Assembly: GCA_001885315.1 (NCBI GenBank)
Contig: MLPZ01000008.1
Span: forward strand, 1-64,000
Direction of reading: 5' to 3'
DNA length: 64,000 nt
From: Treponema sp. CETP13
Lineage (GTDB): Bacteria; Spirochaetota; Spirochaetia; Treponematales; Treponemataceae
Shown here: positions 27,091-36,537 of the stretch, one piece after another
Layout: each line of letters opens with the position of its first letter
Numbering within the stretch: the first letter of the stretch is position 1
Made by a program: the position numbers and the translations under genes
Notes under the pieces: generated by a model
What the model was told of the DNA's origin: nothing
Database searches by the model: none
The model's input: the letters and a program-made list of their open reading frames with translations, nothing else

Positions 27091-29007
27091 ATGAATTCCA
27101 CATATTCCGCAACTAATATACAGGTTTTAAAAGGACTTGAGGCTGTTCGTAAACGCCCAGGGATGTATATCGGTTCTACTGGTCCTAACGGACTTCATCA
27201 TCTTATATATGAAGTAGTTGACAATTCTATTGATGAAGCAATGGCAGGTCAATGTGATCAAATTACTGTTGCTCTCGAAAAAAACGGCTATGCGAGAGTC
27301 GAAGACAACGGGCGAGGTATACCAGTTGATATGCATCCAACTGAAGGTATCCCCGCTTTAGAATTAGTTCTAACTAGGCTTCATGCAGGGGGCAAATTTG
27401 ATAAAGGCTCCTATAAAGTCTCTGGAGGCCTTCATGGTGTTGGTGTGTCGTGTGTAAATGCGTTATCAAAACATCTTGAAGCAACAGTTGCTTTAAACAA
27501 TAAATTGTATCGCATGAATTTTGAATGCGGTAAAACTAAAAGTAAATTAATAGAGTTAGGGTCTACTGATAAGCAAGGAACAACAATTCGTTGGCAAGCA
27601 GATGATACTATTTTCAAAGAAACTACTGAATATAATTATGAAGTACTTTTAAATAGACTTCGCGAACTTGCATTTTTAAATAGTGGCATTACAATTATTT
27701 TTCGTGATGAGCGTTTAGAAGAACCTAAAGAAACTGTTCTTAAATTTGATGGTGGTATTAAACATTTTGTTTCATATTTAAACGAAAATAAAAAAGTTAT
27801 TCCTGCAGAGCCATTGTTTATCGAAGGAACTAAAGATGACATTCAAGTTGAAGTTGCTATCCAATATAATAATGGCTATTCAGAAAATATACTTCCGTTT
27901 GTAAATGATATTCATACTCGTGAAGGTGGTACTCATGTTGAAGGTTTTAAAACTGCACTCACCCGAGTTATGAATAAGTTTTTGGATAAAAATCCAAAAT
28001 TGCAAAAAAAAATGTTTAAGGATGAAAAATTAATTGGAGATGATGTTAGAGCTGGATTAACGGCTGTTCTTTCTACTAAAGTTCCTGATCCTCAGTTTGA
28101 AGGTCAAACAAAAGAAAAATTAGGGAATAGTGAAGTAAAAGGTATTGTTGATTCAGTTGTTAATGAATATTTAACATTATATTTTGAGCAAAATCCTAAA
28201 GTTATCGAAAGTATTTTAGAAAAATGTATTGCAGAAGCAAAAGCTCGAATTGCTGCAAGAAAAGCAAAAGATGCAACACGTAGAAAGAGTGGATTAGATA
28301 GTTTTGGATTACCTGGTAAGCTTTCTGATTGTTCGTCAAAAAATCCTAGTGAATGTGAAGTATATATAGTGGAAGGAGACTCGGCAGGAGGTTCTGCAAA
28401 GAAAGGTCGGGATAGCAAAACTCAAGCTATTTTACCACTTTGGGGCAAAATGCTTAATGTTGAAAAAACACGTGTAGATAAAGTTATAAATAACGAAAAA
28501 CTTCAACCAGTAATTGCATCATTAGGTGCTGGAATAGGTGCCGATTTTAATACAGATAAATTACGATATCACAAAATAATTATAATGGCAGATGCAGATG
28601 TTGATGGATCTCATATACGAACATTATTACTTACTTTCTTTTTTAGATATATGACACCTTTACTTGAAAAAGGATTTGTTTATTTAGCCATGCCTCCTTT
28701 ATATAAAATCACTCTGAAAAAGAAAGAATGGTATGTTTATTCTGATGAAGAAAGAATTGCTATTCTACAAACCTTAGGAGATGAAAAGGATAAAGCATCC
28801 GTTCAACGCTATAAAGGTCTTGGTGAAATGGATGGAAATCAATTATGGGAGACGACCATGGATCCATCTAAACGACGAATGATGAGAGTTTCTATTCCGG
28901 ATGCTGTAGAAGCAGATAAAATGTTTACAACTCTGATGGGTGAAGAAGTTGAGCCACGTCGTAAATTTATTGAAGAAAATGCTGTTTATGCAACTTTGGA
29001 TGTTTAA
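27091..29007 (+). CDS. gyrB: DNA gyrase subunit B
   Basis: GyrB provides the ATPase of DNA gyrase, which adds negative supercoils. At 638 residues it is the short form without the Gram-negative insert. The GHKL ATPase shows VDNSIDEAMAG, EDNGRGIPVDMH and VSGGLHGVGVSCVNAL. The TOPRIM domain has VEGDSAGGSAKKGRD and MADADVDGSHIRTL. AAGGG lies six bases before the ATG. It is the first rightward gene from the origin, followed by gyrA. Confidence 0.98.
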   Translation: MNSTYSATNIQVLKGLEAVRKRPGMYIGSTGPNGLHHLIYEVVDNSIDEAMAGQCDQITVALEKNGYARVEDNGRGIPVDMHPTEGIPALELVLTRLHAGGKFDKGSYKVSGGLHGVGVSCVNALSKHLEATVALNNKLYRMNFECGKTKSKLIELGSTDKQGTTIRWQADDTIFKETTEYNYEVLLNRLRELAFLNSGITIIFRDERLEEPKETVLKFDGGIKHFVSYLNENKKVIPAEPLFIEGTKDDIQVEVAIQYNNGYSENILPFVNDIHTREGGTHVEGFKTALTRVMNKFLDKNPKLQKKMFKDEKLIGDDVRAGLTAVLSTKVPDPQFEGQTKEKLGNSEVKGIVDSVVNEYLTLYFEQNPKVIESILEKCIAEAKARIAARKAKDATRRKSGLDSFGLPGKLSDCSSKNPSECEVYIVEGDSAGGSAKKGRDSKTQAILPLWGKMLNVEKTRVDKVINNEKLQPVIASLGAGIGADFNTDKLRYHKIIIMADADVDGSHIRTLLLTFFFRYMTPLLEKGFVYLAMPPLYKITLKKKEWYVYSDEERIAILQTLGDEKDKASVQRYKGLGEMDGNQLWETTMDPSKRRMMRVSIPDAVEADKMFTTLMGEEVEPRRKFIEENAVYATLDV

Positions 29008-29057
29008 CAGTTATAAAATTTAAGATTTAGTTATTCCTTTAACTGGGAGATTTATAA

Positions 29058-31571
29058 ATGGAAGAAATAAAAACTGAAGCAGGTGGTGTTTTAATACCAA
29101 TGCCAATCGAACAGGAAATGAAAAAAGCTTATATTGATTATTCAATGTCAGTTATTGTAAGCCGTGCACTTCCTGATGTTCGTGATGGATTAAAACCAGT
29201 TCATAGACGTATTTTATATTCAATGGAAGAAAAAGGACTTAGAAATTCTGGTCCTACCCGTAAGTGTGCAAAGATTGTTGGAGATGTACTTGGTAGTTAT
29301 CATCCACATGGTGATGCATCTGTATATGATGCTCTTGTTAGATTAGGTCAAGATTTTTCTCAAAGATATACAGTTATAACTCCTCAGGGAAATTTTGGTA
29401 CTATTGCTGGTGATCCTCCAGCAGCTTATCGTTATACAGAAGCAAAAATGGCTAAATTAGCCGAAACAATGGTAGAAGATATAAAAAAAGATACTGTTGA
29501 TTTTATTCCTAACTTTGATGAAAGCACTCAAGAACCAACTGTTTTGCCTGGTAAATTTCCATTCTTATTATGCAATGGTGGATCGGGAATAGCTGTTGGT
29601 ATGGCAACAAATATGCCACCACATAATCTTACAGAAGTAGGGCAAGCAATTGCTGCTTATGTAGATAATCCTAATATCACGATAGATGAATTAGAAACAT
29701 ATATTTCTGGACCAGATTTTCCTACTGGTGGTATTATTTATGGACACAATGGTATAAAACGAGCGTATCATACTGGTCGTGGAAAAATTATTATTCGTGG
29801 TCGTTTTACAATTGAAACTGAGGATAAAGGTAAAGAAAAAATAATTTTTACAGAAGTTCCTTATCAGGTAAACACAACCACTCTTTGTGAAAAAATTGGT
29901 GCTCTTGCTAGAGATAAACAAATTGAAGGAATCTCTTCTATTAATGATGAAAGTTCTGATCGTACTGGATTGCGAATAGTAATAGGTCTTAAAAAAAGTG
30001 CAATTGCAAAAGTTGTATTAAATCAGTTGTTTTCTAAAACCCAATTACAATCTTCCTTTGGAGTAATTAATCTTGCTTTAGTAAATGGTCGACCACAAGT
30101 TTTAAATCTAAAACAAATGATTAAATATTTTGTTGATCATAGAGAAATTGTAATTACTCGCCGTATTCAGTTTGAATTAAAGAAAGCAGAAGCAAGAGCT
30201 CATATTTTAAGAGCGTTAATAATTGCTATTAATAATATTGATGAAGTTATTCAAATTATCCGTTCATCGCGGGATACTCAAGCTGCTAAAAATGCTTTAA
30301 TATCACGTTTCGAGTTTGATGAGATTCAATCTCAAGCAATTGTTGACATGCAATTAAAACGCTTGACTTCTTTAGAAATAGAAACACTTAAAAAAGAATT
30401 AGAAGAACTCGAAATTTTTATTGAAAAATGTAAGGATCTTCTTGCTCACCCAGAAAAAATATTAAAAATTGTTAAAACAGAAACGCTTGAACTTGTAGAT
30501 AAATTTGGTGATAAAAGAAAAACCGATATTGTTCCCGATGAAATAGAAAAAATTGATGTTGAAGATTTAATTAAAGAAGAAGATATGGTTATTTTAATAT
30601 CTCGTCTTGGGTATATTAAACGTATACCGATTACATCGTATAAAAATCAAGGGAAGGGTGGAAAAGGTTCTAATTCTGCAAAACTTGTTGATGAAGATTA
30701 TGTAAAACAAATATTTATTGCTTCTACTCATGATTATCTTATGTTTATTTCTAATGAGGGAAAAGCTTATTGGATTAAAGTGCATGAAATACCAGAATCT
30801 AGTCGTACTTCTCGTGGAGCTCATATTAAAGGCCTTTTACAAATTAGTTCAGACGAAAAAATAGCTACAGTTGTAAATCTTAAAGATTTTTCTGAAAATG
30901 AATTTATTTTTATGGCTACTCAAAAAGCAGTAGTTAAAAAAGTTAAAACCTATGATTTTAGAAATGCTAAAACGCGTGGTATTTTTGCTATTAATTTGGA
31001 TGAGGGTGATAAAGTCGTTTCTGCATTACTAACTTCTGGTAGTGATGATTTATTATTGTTTTCAAAGAACGGTAAAGCTCTTCGTATGAATGAGGCTCAA
31101 GTTAGACCGATGGGAAGAAGTTCTCATGGTGTAGGTGGTTTACGACTTGCACAAGGAGATTCTCTTACTGCTGCTATTAGAGTTGAAGATGATAAGAAAA
31201 TGCTTTTACTTACAGAGTTTGGATATGGTAAAAGAACAGAATTCTCACAATATTCAACTCATTCACGTAATACACAAGGCCAAATTGGTTATTCTATAAA
31301 TGAAAAAACTGGTAAAGTTATTGGTGCTATTACTATAAGTGAAGAAGACGAATTAATGTGTATTACTAGTCAGGGTAAAACATTGCGTGCAAGTGCTAGT
31401 ACAATTAGTATTCAAGGGCGTTCAACACAAGGAGTAAGAGTTTTAACTATTAATCCACCAGATATGGTAATTGGAATTGATAAGATTGATGCTCAAGATG
31501 TTGATAATGAAGCTAAAACTAGTGAGTCTATTGATGAAAACCTTGATAAAAGCAAAAGTAATAGTGAATAA
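29058..31571 (+). CDS. gyrA: DNA gyrase subunit A
   Basis: GyrA breaks and rejoins DNA. The 837-residue protein has the breakage-reunion domain with [11 protein letters not shown], in which the Tyr is the catalytic residue. The C-terminal beta-pinwheel carries the wrapping motif near RSTQGVRVL, and an acidic tail closes the protein. In the quinolone region it reads [10 protein letters not shown], so the residue equal to E. coli Ser83 is Ala. GGGAG precedes the ATG. A bidirectional-looking terminator follows. Confidence 0.98.
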   Translation: MEEIKTEAGGVLIPMPIEQEMKKAYIDYSMSVIVSRALPDVRDGLKPVHRRILYSMEEKGLRNSGPTRKCAKIVGDVLGSYHPHGDASVYDALVRLGQDFSQRYTVITPQGNFGTIAGDPPAAYRYTEAKMAKLAETMVEDIKKDTVDFIPNFDESTQEPTVLPGKFPFLLCNGGSGIAVGMATNMPPHNLTEVGQAIAAYVDNPNITIDELETYISGPDFPTGGIIYGHNGIKRAYHTGRGKIIIRGRFTIETEDKGKEKIIFTEVPYQVNTTTLCEKIGALARDKQIEGISSINDESSDRTGLRIVIGLKKSAIAKVVLNQLFSKTQLQSSFGVINLALVNGRPQVLNLKQMIKYFVDHREIVITRRIQFELKKAEARAHILRALIIAINNIDEVIQIIRSSRDTQAAKNALISRFEFDEIQSQAIVDMQLKRLTSLEIETLKKELEELEIFIEKCKDLLAHPEKILKIVKTETLELVDKFGDKRKTDIVPDEIEKIDVEDLIKEEDMVILISRLGYIKRIPITSYKNQGKGGKGSNSAKLVDEDYVKQIFIASTHDYLMFISNEGKAYWIKVHEIPESSRTSRGAHIKGLLQISSDEKIATVVNLKDFSENEFIFMATQKAVVKKVKTYDFRNAKTRGIFAINLDEGDKVVSALLTSGSDDLLLFSKNGKALRMNEAQVRPMGRSSHGVGGLRLAQGDSLTAAIRVEDDKKMLLLTEFGYGKRTEFSQYSTHSRNTQGQIGYSINEKTGKVIGAITISEEDELMCITSQGKTLRASASTISIQGRSTQGVRVLTINPPDMVIGIDKIDAQDVDNEAKTSESIDENLDKSKSNSE

Positions 31572-31594
31572 TATGCATAATAATAAAGTATAAA

Positions 31595-31630
31595 TAAAGG
31601 CCGTTGAAAAACATCAACGGCCTTTATTAT
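31595..31630 (+). terminator. rho-independent terminator after gyrA
   Basis: AAAGGCCGTTGA pairs with TCAACGGCCTTT around a six-base loop, followed by TATTATTTT. The A-rich upstream side could also serve the converging argA gene. Confidence 0.88.
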
Positions 31631-31638
31631 TTTAAATA

Positions 31639-31654
31639 TGTTTCACGTGAAACA
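31639..31654. promoter_or_regulatory. parS centromere site 1
   Basis: TGTTTCACGTGAAACA is a perfect match to the bacterial parS consensus bound by ParB. It lies in the convergent gap between gyrA and argA, about 6 kb from the origin region. Confidence 0.93.
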
Positions 31655-31656
31655 AT

Positions 31657-33051
31657 TTATTTAAAACTTATTCGAAAAACTTTACTTCCTCTTTGAGGAG
31701 TCCATTTGTTTTTGCGTTCTAAAGGAAGCGATTCAATGGAGTCTTCATTAAATCCAAGTTGTAAAAACCAATCAGCGGTTTGTGTAGTTAAAACAAATAC
31801 AGAAGAACAGTTTTTTTCTTTTGCTCGAGCTATTAAATAATTTACTAATTTTGGTCCTGTACCAAGGTGAAAAATAGATTTATCAACAGCTATAGCAGCT
31901 ATTTCTGCTTGCATATCTTTGTATATATGAAGGGAGGCACAAGCTTTTATTCCTCCATCCATTTCAAATACTATGTAATCATTAAGTTGTGAACTAATTG
32001 TTTCTGCATTTCGATATAATAAAATTCCTTTTTCGATAAAAGGTCGCATTAAATTAAGAACATCTGGTATATCATTTGTTTGCATATTACGAATGCCACC
32101 ATAGTCACTTTTATAAATCATTGTTCCAGAGCCAATTCCACTAAAGATTTCACAAGGTAAAGCTCCATCTAAAGATCCATTAATAATATGAACTCGAGTA
32201 ACACCTTGCAGACATGCATTATATGCTTTTGTAAGTAACTGTAACTTTAAATTACAAGTAAGTGAATCTTTTGCTTGATTTGTTTCACGTGAAACATTTC
32301 TAATTTTTTTTAATTGTGAAATATATAATTTAACTTCAGTTAAATCCATTGCCGGAATGGGAATTTTAGAGTCAGCAATAGTTTCCGCTGAAGTATTAGA
32401 AATGAGCATATCGGAGGTGACAAAAAAGAGCTTTTCGGACGAAAGTCTTATTGCAAGTTCTGTTGCTAAAGAAGTCGACAAAATATTATAGGCAATCCCA
32501 GTAGAGTTCCATCCAACACATGGGAAAATAGGAATAAAATTTTCTTCTAAAACACGTTCAATAGCTGAAATGTTTAATCGTTCAATTTCTCCTGATGAAC
32601 CGTAATTAACACCATTGATTATACCTTTTGCCCTTGCTTTTACCCAATTTCCAATAAGTGCGGTTTTCCCTTCACCTGCAAGTGCTGTCATGGTAATATT
32701 TGCAGTATCAAAAGCAGCCATTTTAATTAATGACATTTCTTCTGGATCGGTAATTCGTATCCCATTATGAGTTTTCCAAGAAATATTTGACGAAGTAAGA
32801 ACTTCATCAATGCGATTTTTTGCTCCAGGGACGATAAGAATTTTTATTCCAGTTTCATGAATGTAACAAATATCTTTTATTATACTTGGGAAAGATGGAG
32901 AATAAATTACTTTGTCATCCAATTGAATAACAATTCGTGAGTTCTTAAACTTTTTAAGATAACGTAATACATCACGAATATTACCTGCTTTTGTGTAAAC
33001 TTGTTCGGCTGTTGTTTCTGTAATATGATTATCTATCTTTCTTTGTTGCAT
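31657..33051 (-). CDS. argA: N-acetylglutamate synthase, kinase-like domain plus acetyltransferase
   Basis: The first step of arginine synthesis: acetylation of glutamate. Residues about 25-300 form an amino-acid-kinase fold (IVIQLDDKVIYSPSF, KILIVPGAKNRIDEVL, then FIPIFPCVGWNSTG). Residues about 325-464 form a GNAT domain with AEIAAIAVDKSIFHLGTGPKLV as the acetyl-CoA loop region. This is the classical ArgA layout. Its start overlaps the end of queH by 23 bases. A parS site lies inside the coding sequence. An arginine feedback site is likely in the kinase-like domain. Confidence 0.88.
   Translation of the reverse strand: MQQRKIDNHITETTAEQVYTKAGNIRDVLRYLKKFKNSRIVIQLDDKVIYSPSFPSIIKDICYIHETGIKILIVPGAKNRIDEVLTSSNISWKTHNGIRITDPEEMSLIKMAAFDTANITMTALAGEGKTALIGNWVKARAKGIINGVNYGSSGEIERLNISAIERVLEENFIPIFPCVGWNSTGIAYNILSTSLATELAIRLSSEKLFFVTSDMLISNTSAETIADSKIPIPAMDLTEVKLYISQLKKIRNVSRETNQAKDSLTCNLKLQLLTKAYNACLQGVTRVHIINGSLDGALPCEIFSGIGSGTMIYKSDYGGIRNMQTNDIPDVLNLMRPFIEKGILLYRNAETISSQLNDYIVFEMDGGIKACASLHIYKDMQAEIAAIAVDKSIFHLGTGPKLVNYLIARAKEKNCSSVFVLTTQTADWFLQLGFNEDSIESLPLERKNKWTPQRGSKVFRISFK
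32281..32296. promoter_or_regulatory. parS centromere site 2, inside argA
   Basis: A second perfect TGTTTCACGTGAAACA, 642 bases from the first and within the argA reading frame, where it encodes part of NVSRETNQ. Confidence 0.93.
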
Positions 33052-33781
33052 TGTTTTCTCGCTGTTTTTCAGTGTTTATTTTTGAGTATATACATCCACA
33101 GTAATCTTGTCTGTACATATTATAGGCTTTAGAAATTTCTGTTGATCGTTTATAGCCATTTTTTTTCTTAAAGTCAGAAAATAAATAACGAGAAATAAAT
33201 GTGTCTGTATTTTTCCCTTTTGTTTCTAAAGCTAGTTTATTTTCAATTTCTTTACCTAATGTATTCAATTTAAGTGCATCTTTATAAGGACTAATAGAAA
33301 GGGTTGTTGTAAAAAAATCGAAATGGTGTTCTTGTGCATATTTTGCTGTACGTTCTAGTCGTAAAAGATAACATCTACTGCAACGAATTCCTCGTTCAGG
33401 TTCATTTGCAAGCTCTGGTTCTTTAGCAATATCAATTGCTGTATAAAATTCTTGTGGATCATAAGGTACGGTAGCAAGTTTGACGGAACTTGCTAAAGGA
33501 AAGGTTTGTATAAATGTATTTTGTTCTTTAAGACGAATGTCAAATTCTTCTGGAGGATAGATATTTGGATTATAGTAAAAGATTGTAATATCAAAAATAG
33601 GGGCTAGATATTCAATCACATAAGAACTACAAGGAGCGCAACATGAGTGGAGCAAAAGGGAGGGGCGACGACTAAGATTTAAGAACTCTTGTTTAATTTG
33701 TGCAATTTGTTCTTCTTGCAAACGTTGAAAGTTTTGTTTAGTTGAGCCGTGGTTTATTTTATTATTTTGATTATCTACCAT
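33029..33781 (-). CDS. queH: epoxyqueuosine reductase QueH
   Basis: QueH (DUF208) reduces epoxyqueuosine to queuosine in tRNA, replacing QueG in many anaerobes. It has the two Cys pairs expected for its metal and FeS sites: LLHSCCAPCSSYV near the N-terminus and RCSRCYLLRLERTA. It also has TTTLSISPYKD and a C-terminal YCGCIYSK. I start at the Met at 33781: it has no Shine-Dalgarno sequence, but TATACT ends six bases before it, so the RNA would begin at the start codon. An earlier Met would include sequence of the lipase gene. Confidence 0.92.
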   Translation of the reverse strand: MVDNQNNKINHGSTKQNFQRLQEEQIAQIKQEFLNLSRRPSLLLHSCCAPCSSYVIEYLAPIFDITIFYYNPNIYPPEEFDIRLKEQNTFIQTFPLASSVKLATVPYDPQEFYTAIDIAKEPELANEPERGIRCSRCYLLRLERTAKYAQEHHFDFFTTTLSISPYKDALKLNTLGKEIENKLALETKGKNTDTFISRYLFSDFKKKNGYKRSTEISKAYNMYRQDYCGCIYSKINTEKQRENNATKKDR

Positions 33782-33787
33782 AATATT

Positions 33788-33793
33788 AGTATA
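33788..33793 (-). promoter_or_regulatory. -10 box for leaderless queH
   Basis: TATACT on the minus strand ends exactly six bases before the queH ATG. No convincing -35 hexamer is seen at the normal distance. Confidence 0.4.
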
Positions 33794-33822
33794 ACGAGAA
33801 AACATAAAAAATGTGAGAGGTC

Positions 33823-34800
33823 TTATATTGTTTTGCGTCCAGTGCGCGCTATAAAATTCCAAATATTAATTGTATAAATGACAGGCGAATGAGCATCTAA
33901 GTTAGATTTTCTTACAAAATGAGTAAAATTTTTTATAGATTTATTTTCTGGTTTTTTAAGTAACGAAGTCAATGCTGTCTTGGCTACATTGGTTACAGTA
34001 TGTTTTGCATTGTTTTTTAGAAGATTTAAAATATTGGAAGTTTTCTCTGCAGAAATTCGAGAAAGATTTCTATTTTGATCGAAAAGGAGTAAATCACCAC
34101 AATGAGTAAAAAGATTTTCTTTCTGAACTCCAAGAATATTAGGAGGAAGAAAAGGAACAGGATCACCGATATTAATAAACTGAAATCGTTTTTTAGTTAC
34201 ATGTGTTCCAAATAAATAATTCCCTACTCGTGGAGATCCAAAAGTTGTAAGTATGTGCGGTTTATTTTCAAAATATGCAGAGGCGAGTGTTGCAATAGCA
34301 CCACCTAAACTGTGTCCAGTAAAATGTAATTCATCAATGTTTTCTTGTTCCATGATTTTATAAACATACTTCCATAAGCCTACTTTTTCTGACATAGTTT
34401 CTTCAAAAGCTAATTTGAATCCTTTATGAACAAGACCTTTATTATAAAAATCTACCATTTTAAAGGAAACATCGCTCATTAAATCTGCTATTCCGTTAAT
34501 ATGTTTTACTTCTGTTCCACGAAAAGATACAACACATTTATTTTGAATAGTAAATACAAATGCTTGAGTGATAATACCAGAAAAAAACTTATAATTGTTT
34601 GCTCCAATAAGACGCATTGCCAAATGAATAAATCCAGGGTGTTCGTAGGCTATTAAAGAACTTTCTGCTAACCACCAGGCAGCTACTAAATTACAGGAGG
34701 AATCATAATTGGGAAAAGGAAAATCTTCGAATCCATCAAAATATGCGAAGTTCATATTTGGTGGGAATAGAATGCTAAAATCGACATTTTTTTCTTTCAT
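33823..34800 (-). CDS. class 3 lipase-like alpha/beta hydrolase
   Basis: The protein has the Lipase_3 pattern: NKCVVSFRGTE for the oxyanion strand, LHFTGHSLGGAIATLA with the nucleophile Ser, and TFGSPRVGNYLFG. An Asp (NIGDPVPFLPP) and a C-terminal HFV His complete the triad. No signal peptide is visible, so it may act on intracellular or membrane lipids, or be released by another route. It precedes queH with separate promoters likely. Confidence 0.87.
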   Translation of the reverse strand: MKEKNVDFSILFPPNMNFAYFDGFEDFPFPNYDSSCNLVAAWWLAESSLIAYEHPGFIHLAMRLIGANNYKFFSGIITQAFVFTIQNKCVVSFRGTEVKHINGIADLMSDVSFKMVDFYNKGLVHKGFKLAFEETMSEKVGLWKYVYKIMEQENIDELHFTGHSLGGAIATLASAYFENKPHILTTFGSPRVGNYLFGTHVTKKRFQFINIGDPVPFLPPNILGVQKENLFTHCGDLLLFDQNRNLSRISAEKTSNILNLLKNNAKHTVTNVAKTALTSLLKKPENKSIKNFTHFVRKSNLDAHSPVIYTINIWNFIARTGRKTI

Positions 34801-34889
34801 TTATAAAATTATACCTTTTGATTTCTTAGTGTGCAATTCATATAATGTTTTTATTTAATATTTAAAGTATACTAATAAAGAGAAAGAAA

Positions 34890-34961
34890 ATGAATAATCC
34901 GTTTGTAAAAAATAATTGTTTAGGTAAATCGCAAAAAACAAGCGTTTGTAATTGTAAATGA
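34890..34961 (+). other. possible 23-residue Cys-containing micro-ORF in a 171-base gap
   Basis: The gap between the lipase and MATE genes holds an ATG frame encoding NNPFVKNNCLGKSQKTSVCNCK. TATACT lies 16 bases upstream, with a weak purine-rich AAAGAGAAAG before the ATG. No -35 or terminator is clear. It may be chance. Confidence 0.18.
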
Positions 34962-34971
34962 GTAAACAATA

Positions 34972-36351
34972 CTATTGAACACTTATAATTTTTGTAGCGA
35001 TTCTCTTTTTATTAGTAATATATAAAAAATATATTGTATTAATAACAGCACGCACTGTTTCATCTGCGAGAACAGTGATAAAAATTGCTGCAAGACCAAA
35101 GTTAAATAAATTTATTAATACATAAGACATGATTATGACCAAAGCAGTTCCAATAATTTGTGTGTACAACATCCATCTAGTGTTTCCGGTTGCCCGTATT
35201 CCGTGACCTATAATTACATTAATAGATTTTGGATAAAGGGTTATAAGAATATAGATAATTAACGGTAGTGCTAATCCAATTAATTGATTATCGTTTGTAA
35301 ATATTTCTAGAATAGGTACTGTAAAAAGTTTAATTAAAAAGGCTAATAGAGTAATTACTACAAGATTATACAGTATGCTTCTTTTTATAATAGGGCGAGT
35401 GCTATCATAATCTTTCGCACCTAATTGTTGTGCGATTAAAGTCATAGAAGTTTTTGCTATTCCTAGATAAATTATCATAACAAATCCATTTATTGTCGAT
35501 ACAAGTACATACACCGCTACACCCATGATATCAATCTTGTTTAGAAAACTAATTAGTACTATGTTCCCAAAATGCCATAGAAAAAACTCCATTCCTGAGG
35601 GTAACCCTATAGCTGCAATTTGTGTATATAATTTCCATTTATAATCAATTAACTGAGAAAGGTGCATCTTAATTGGTAATCCCTGTGCGTTAGTAAAATA
35701 AAAGATTACTATGCAACTTGTTGCAATATTTGCAGCAAGTGTTGCAATTGCAGCACCTTCAATACCCATGGGAGGCAATCCAAACTTACCAAATATTAAT
35801 ACCCAATCTAAAAAAATATTAAGAAATACTTTTACTATTCCTGCATACATGATTGGTTGAGTCTTACCAAAGGCTTGTAACGCTCCTTGTAAGGTTCCAT
35901 CAATTGCAAAAAAAGGTAAGTACATAACTATAATTTTAATATACGTTAATGCGTAAGGCAAAACAGATTTATCTACATTTAATAGAATAAGTATTTTTTC
36001 TCCAAAAATAAACCATATAGACATTAAGATTAAGGCAAAAATAATACTATAAGTAATAGTAGAAGCTATAGATTCTTTCATCTTTTGCATTTTATTTGCA
36101 CCATATTGATGTCCAACAATAATGCTTAAGCCGGTAGAAATAGCCATTATGAGAGTCATGGTCATATGAAAAGGAGATTGAGTAACTCCGATTGCGGTAA
36201 GATATTCTGTTTTTAGATTACCTAAAAAAGCTTTATCAACAATGTTTTGTAATTGAAAAACTAATCCTTGAATCATGATTGGGATTGCAATACTAAAGAA
36301 CATAGATACACTATAGTTTTGTTTAATTTTTACCTTTTCTAATTTTACCAT
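34972..36351 (-). CDS. MATE-family multidrug/sodium antiporter
   Basis: A polytopic membrane protein of about 459 residues with twelve hydrophobic segments. The two homologous MatE halves begin IPIMIQGLVFQLQNIVDKAFLG and IGLPSGMEFFLWHFGN (shown in part). MATE transporters export cationic drugs or metabolites in exchange for H+ or Na+. The start at 36351 has GAGGA six bases upstream; the Met ten codons earlier lacks one. The substrate cannot be told. Confidence 0.9.
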   Translation of the reverse strand: MVKLEKVKIKQNYSVSMFFSIAIPIMIQGLVFQLQNIVDKAFLGNLKTEYLTAIGVTQSPFHMTMTLIMAISTGLSIIVGHQYGANKMQKMKESIASTITYSIIFALILMSIWFIFGEKILILLNVDKSVLPYALTYIKIIVMYLPFFAIDGTLQGALQAFGKTQPIMYAGIVKVFLNIFLDWVLIFGKFGLPPMGIEGAAIATLAANIATSCIVIFYFTNAQGLPIKMHLSQLIDYKWKLYTQIAAIGLPSGMEFFLWHFGNIVLISFLNKIDIMGVAVYVLVSTINGFVMIIYLGIAKTSMTLIAQQLGAKDYDSTRPIIKRSILYNLVVITLLAFLIKLFTVPILEIFTNDNQLIGLALPLIIYILITLYPKSINVIIGHGIRATGNTRWMLYTQIIGTALVIIMSYVLINLFNFGLAAIFITVLADETVRAVINTIYFLYITNKKRIATKIISVQ

Positions 36352-36537
36352 TTGTTCCTCAGCAAACATTGTATTTAACAATAATTATAACATAATTAAC
36401 GAAAAGTAGTCGTTTACAAACAATTAAAGGAATGTGCATTAGTATTGCATCTAATAAAATAGAAAAAAAATAATATTTTACAACATAAAAACACTGTATC
36501 ATGCTAAAATATTTTACCAATAAAATAGGAGATATGC

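Noticed and set aside
27078-27092. DnaA box before gyrB (TTATCCATG)
   Set aside because: It matches the consensus at only seven of nine positions and overlaps the gyrB start; no other box lies in that gap.
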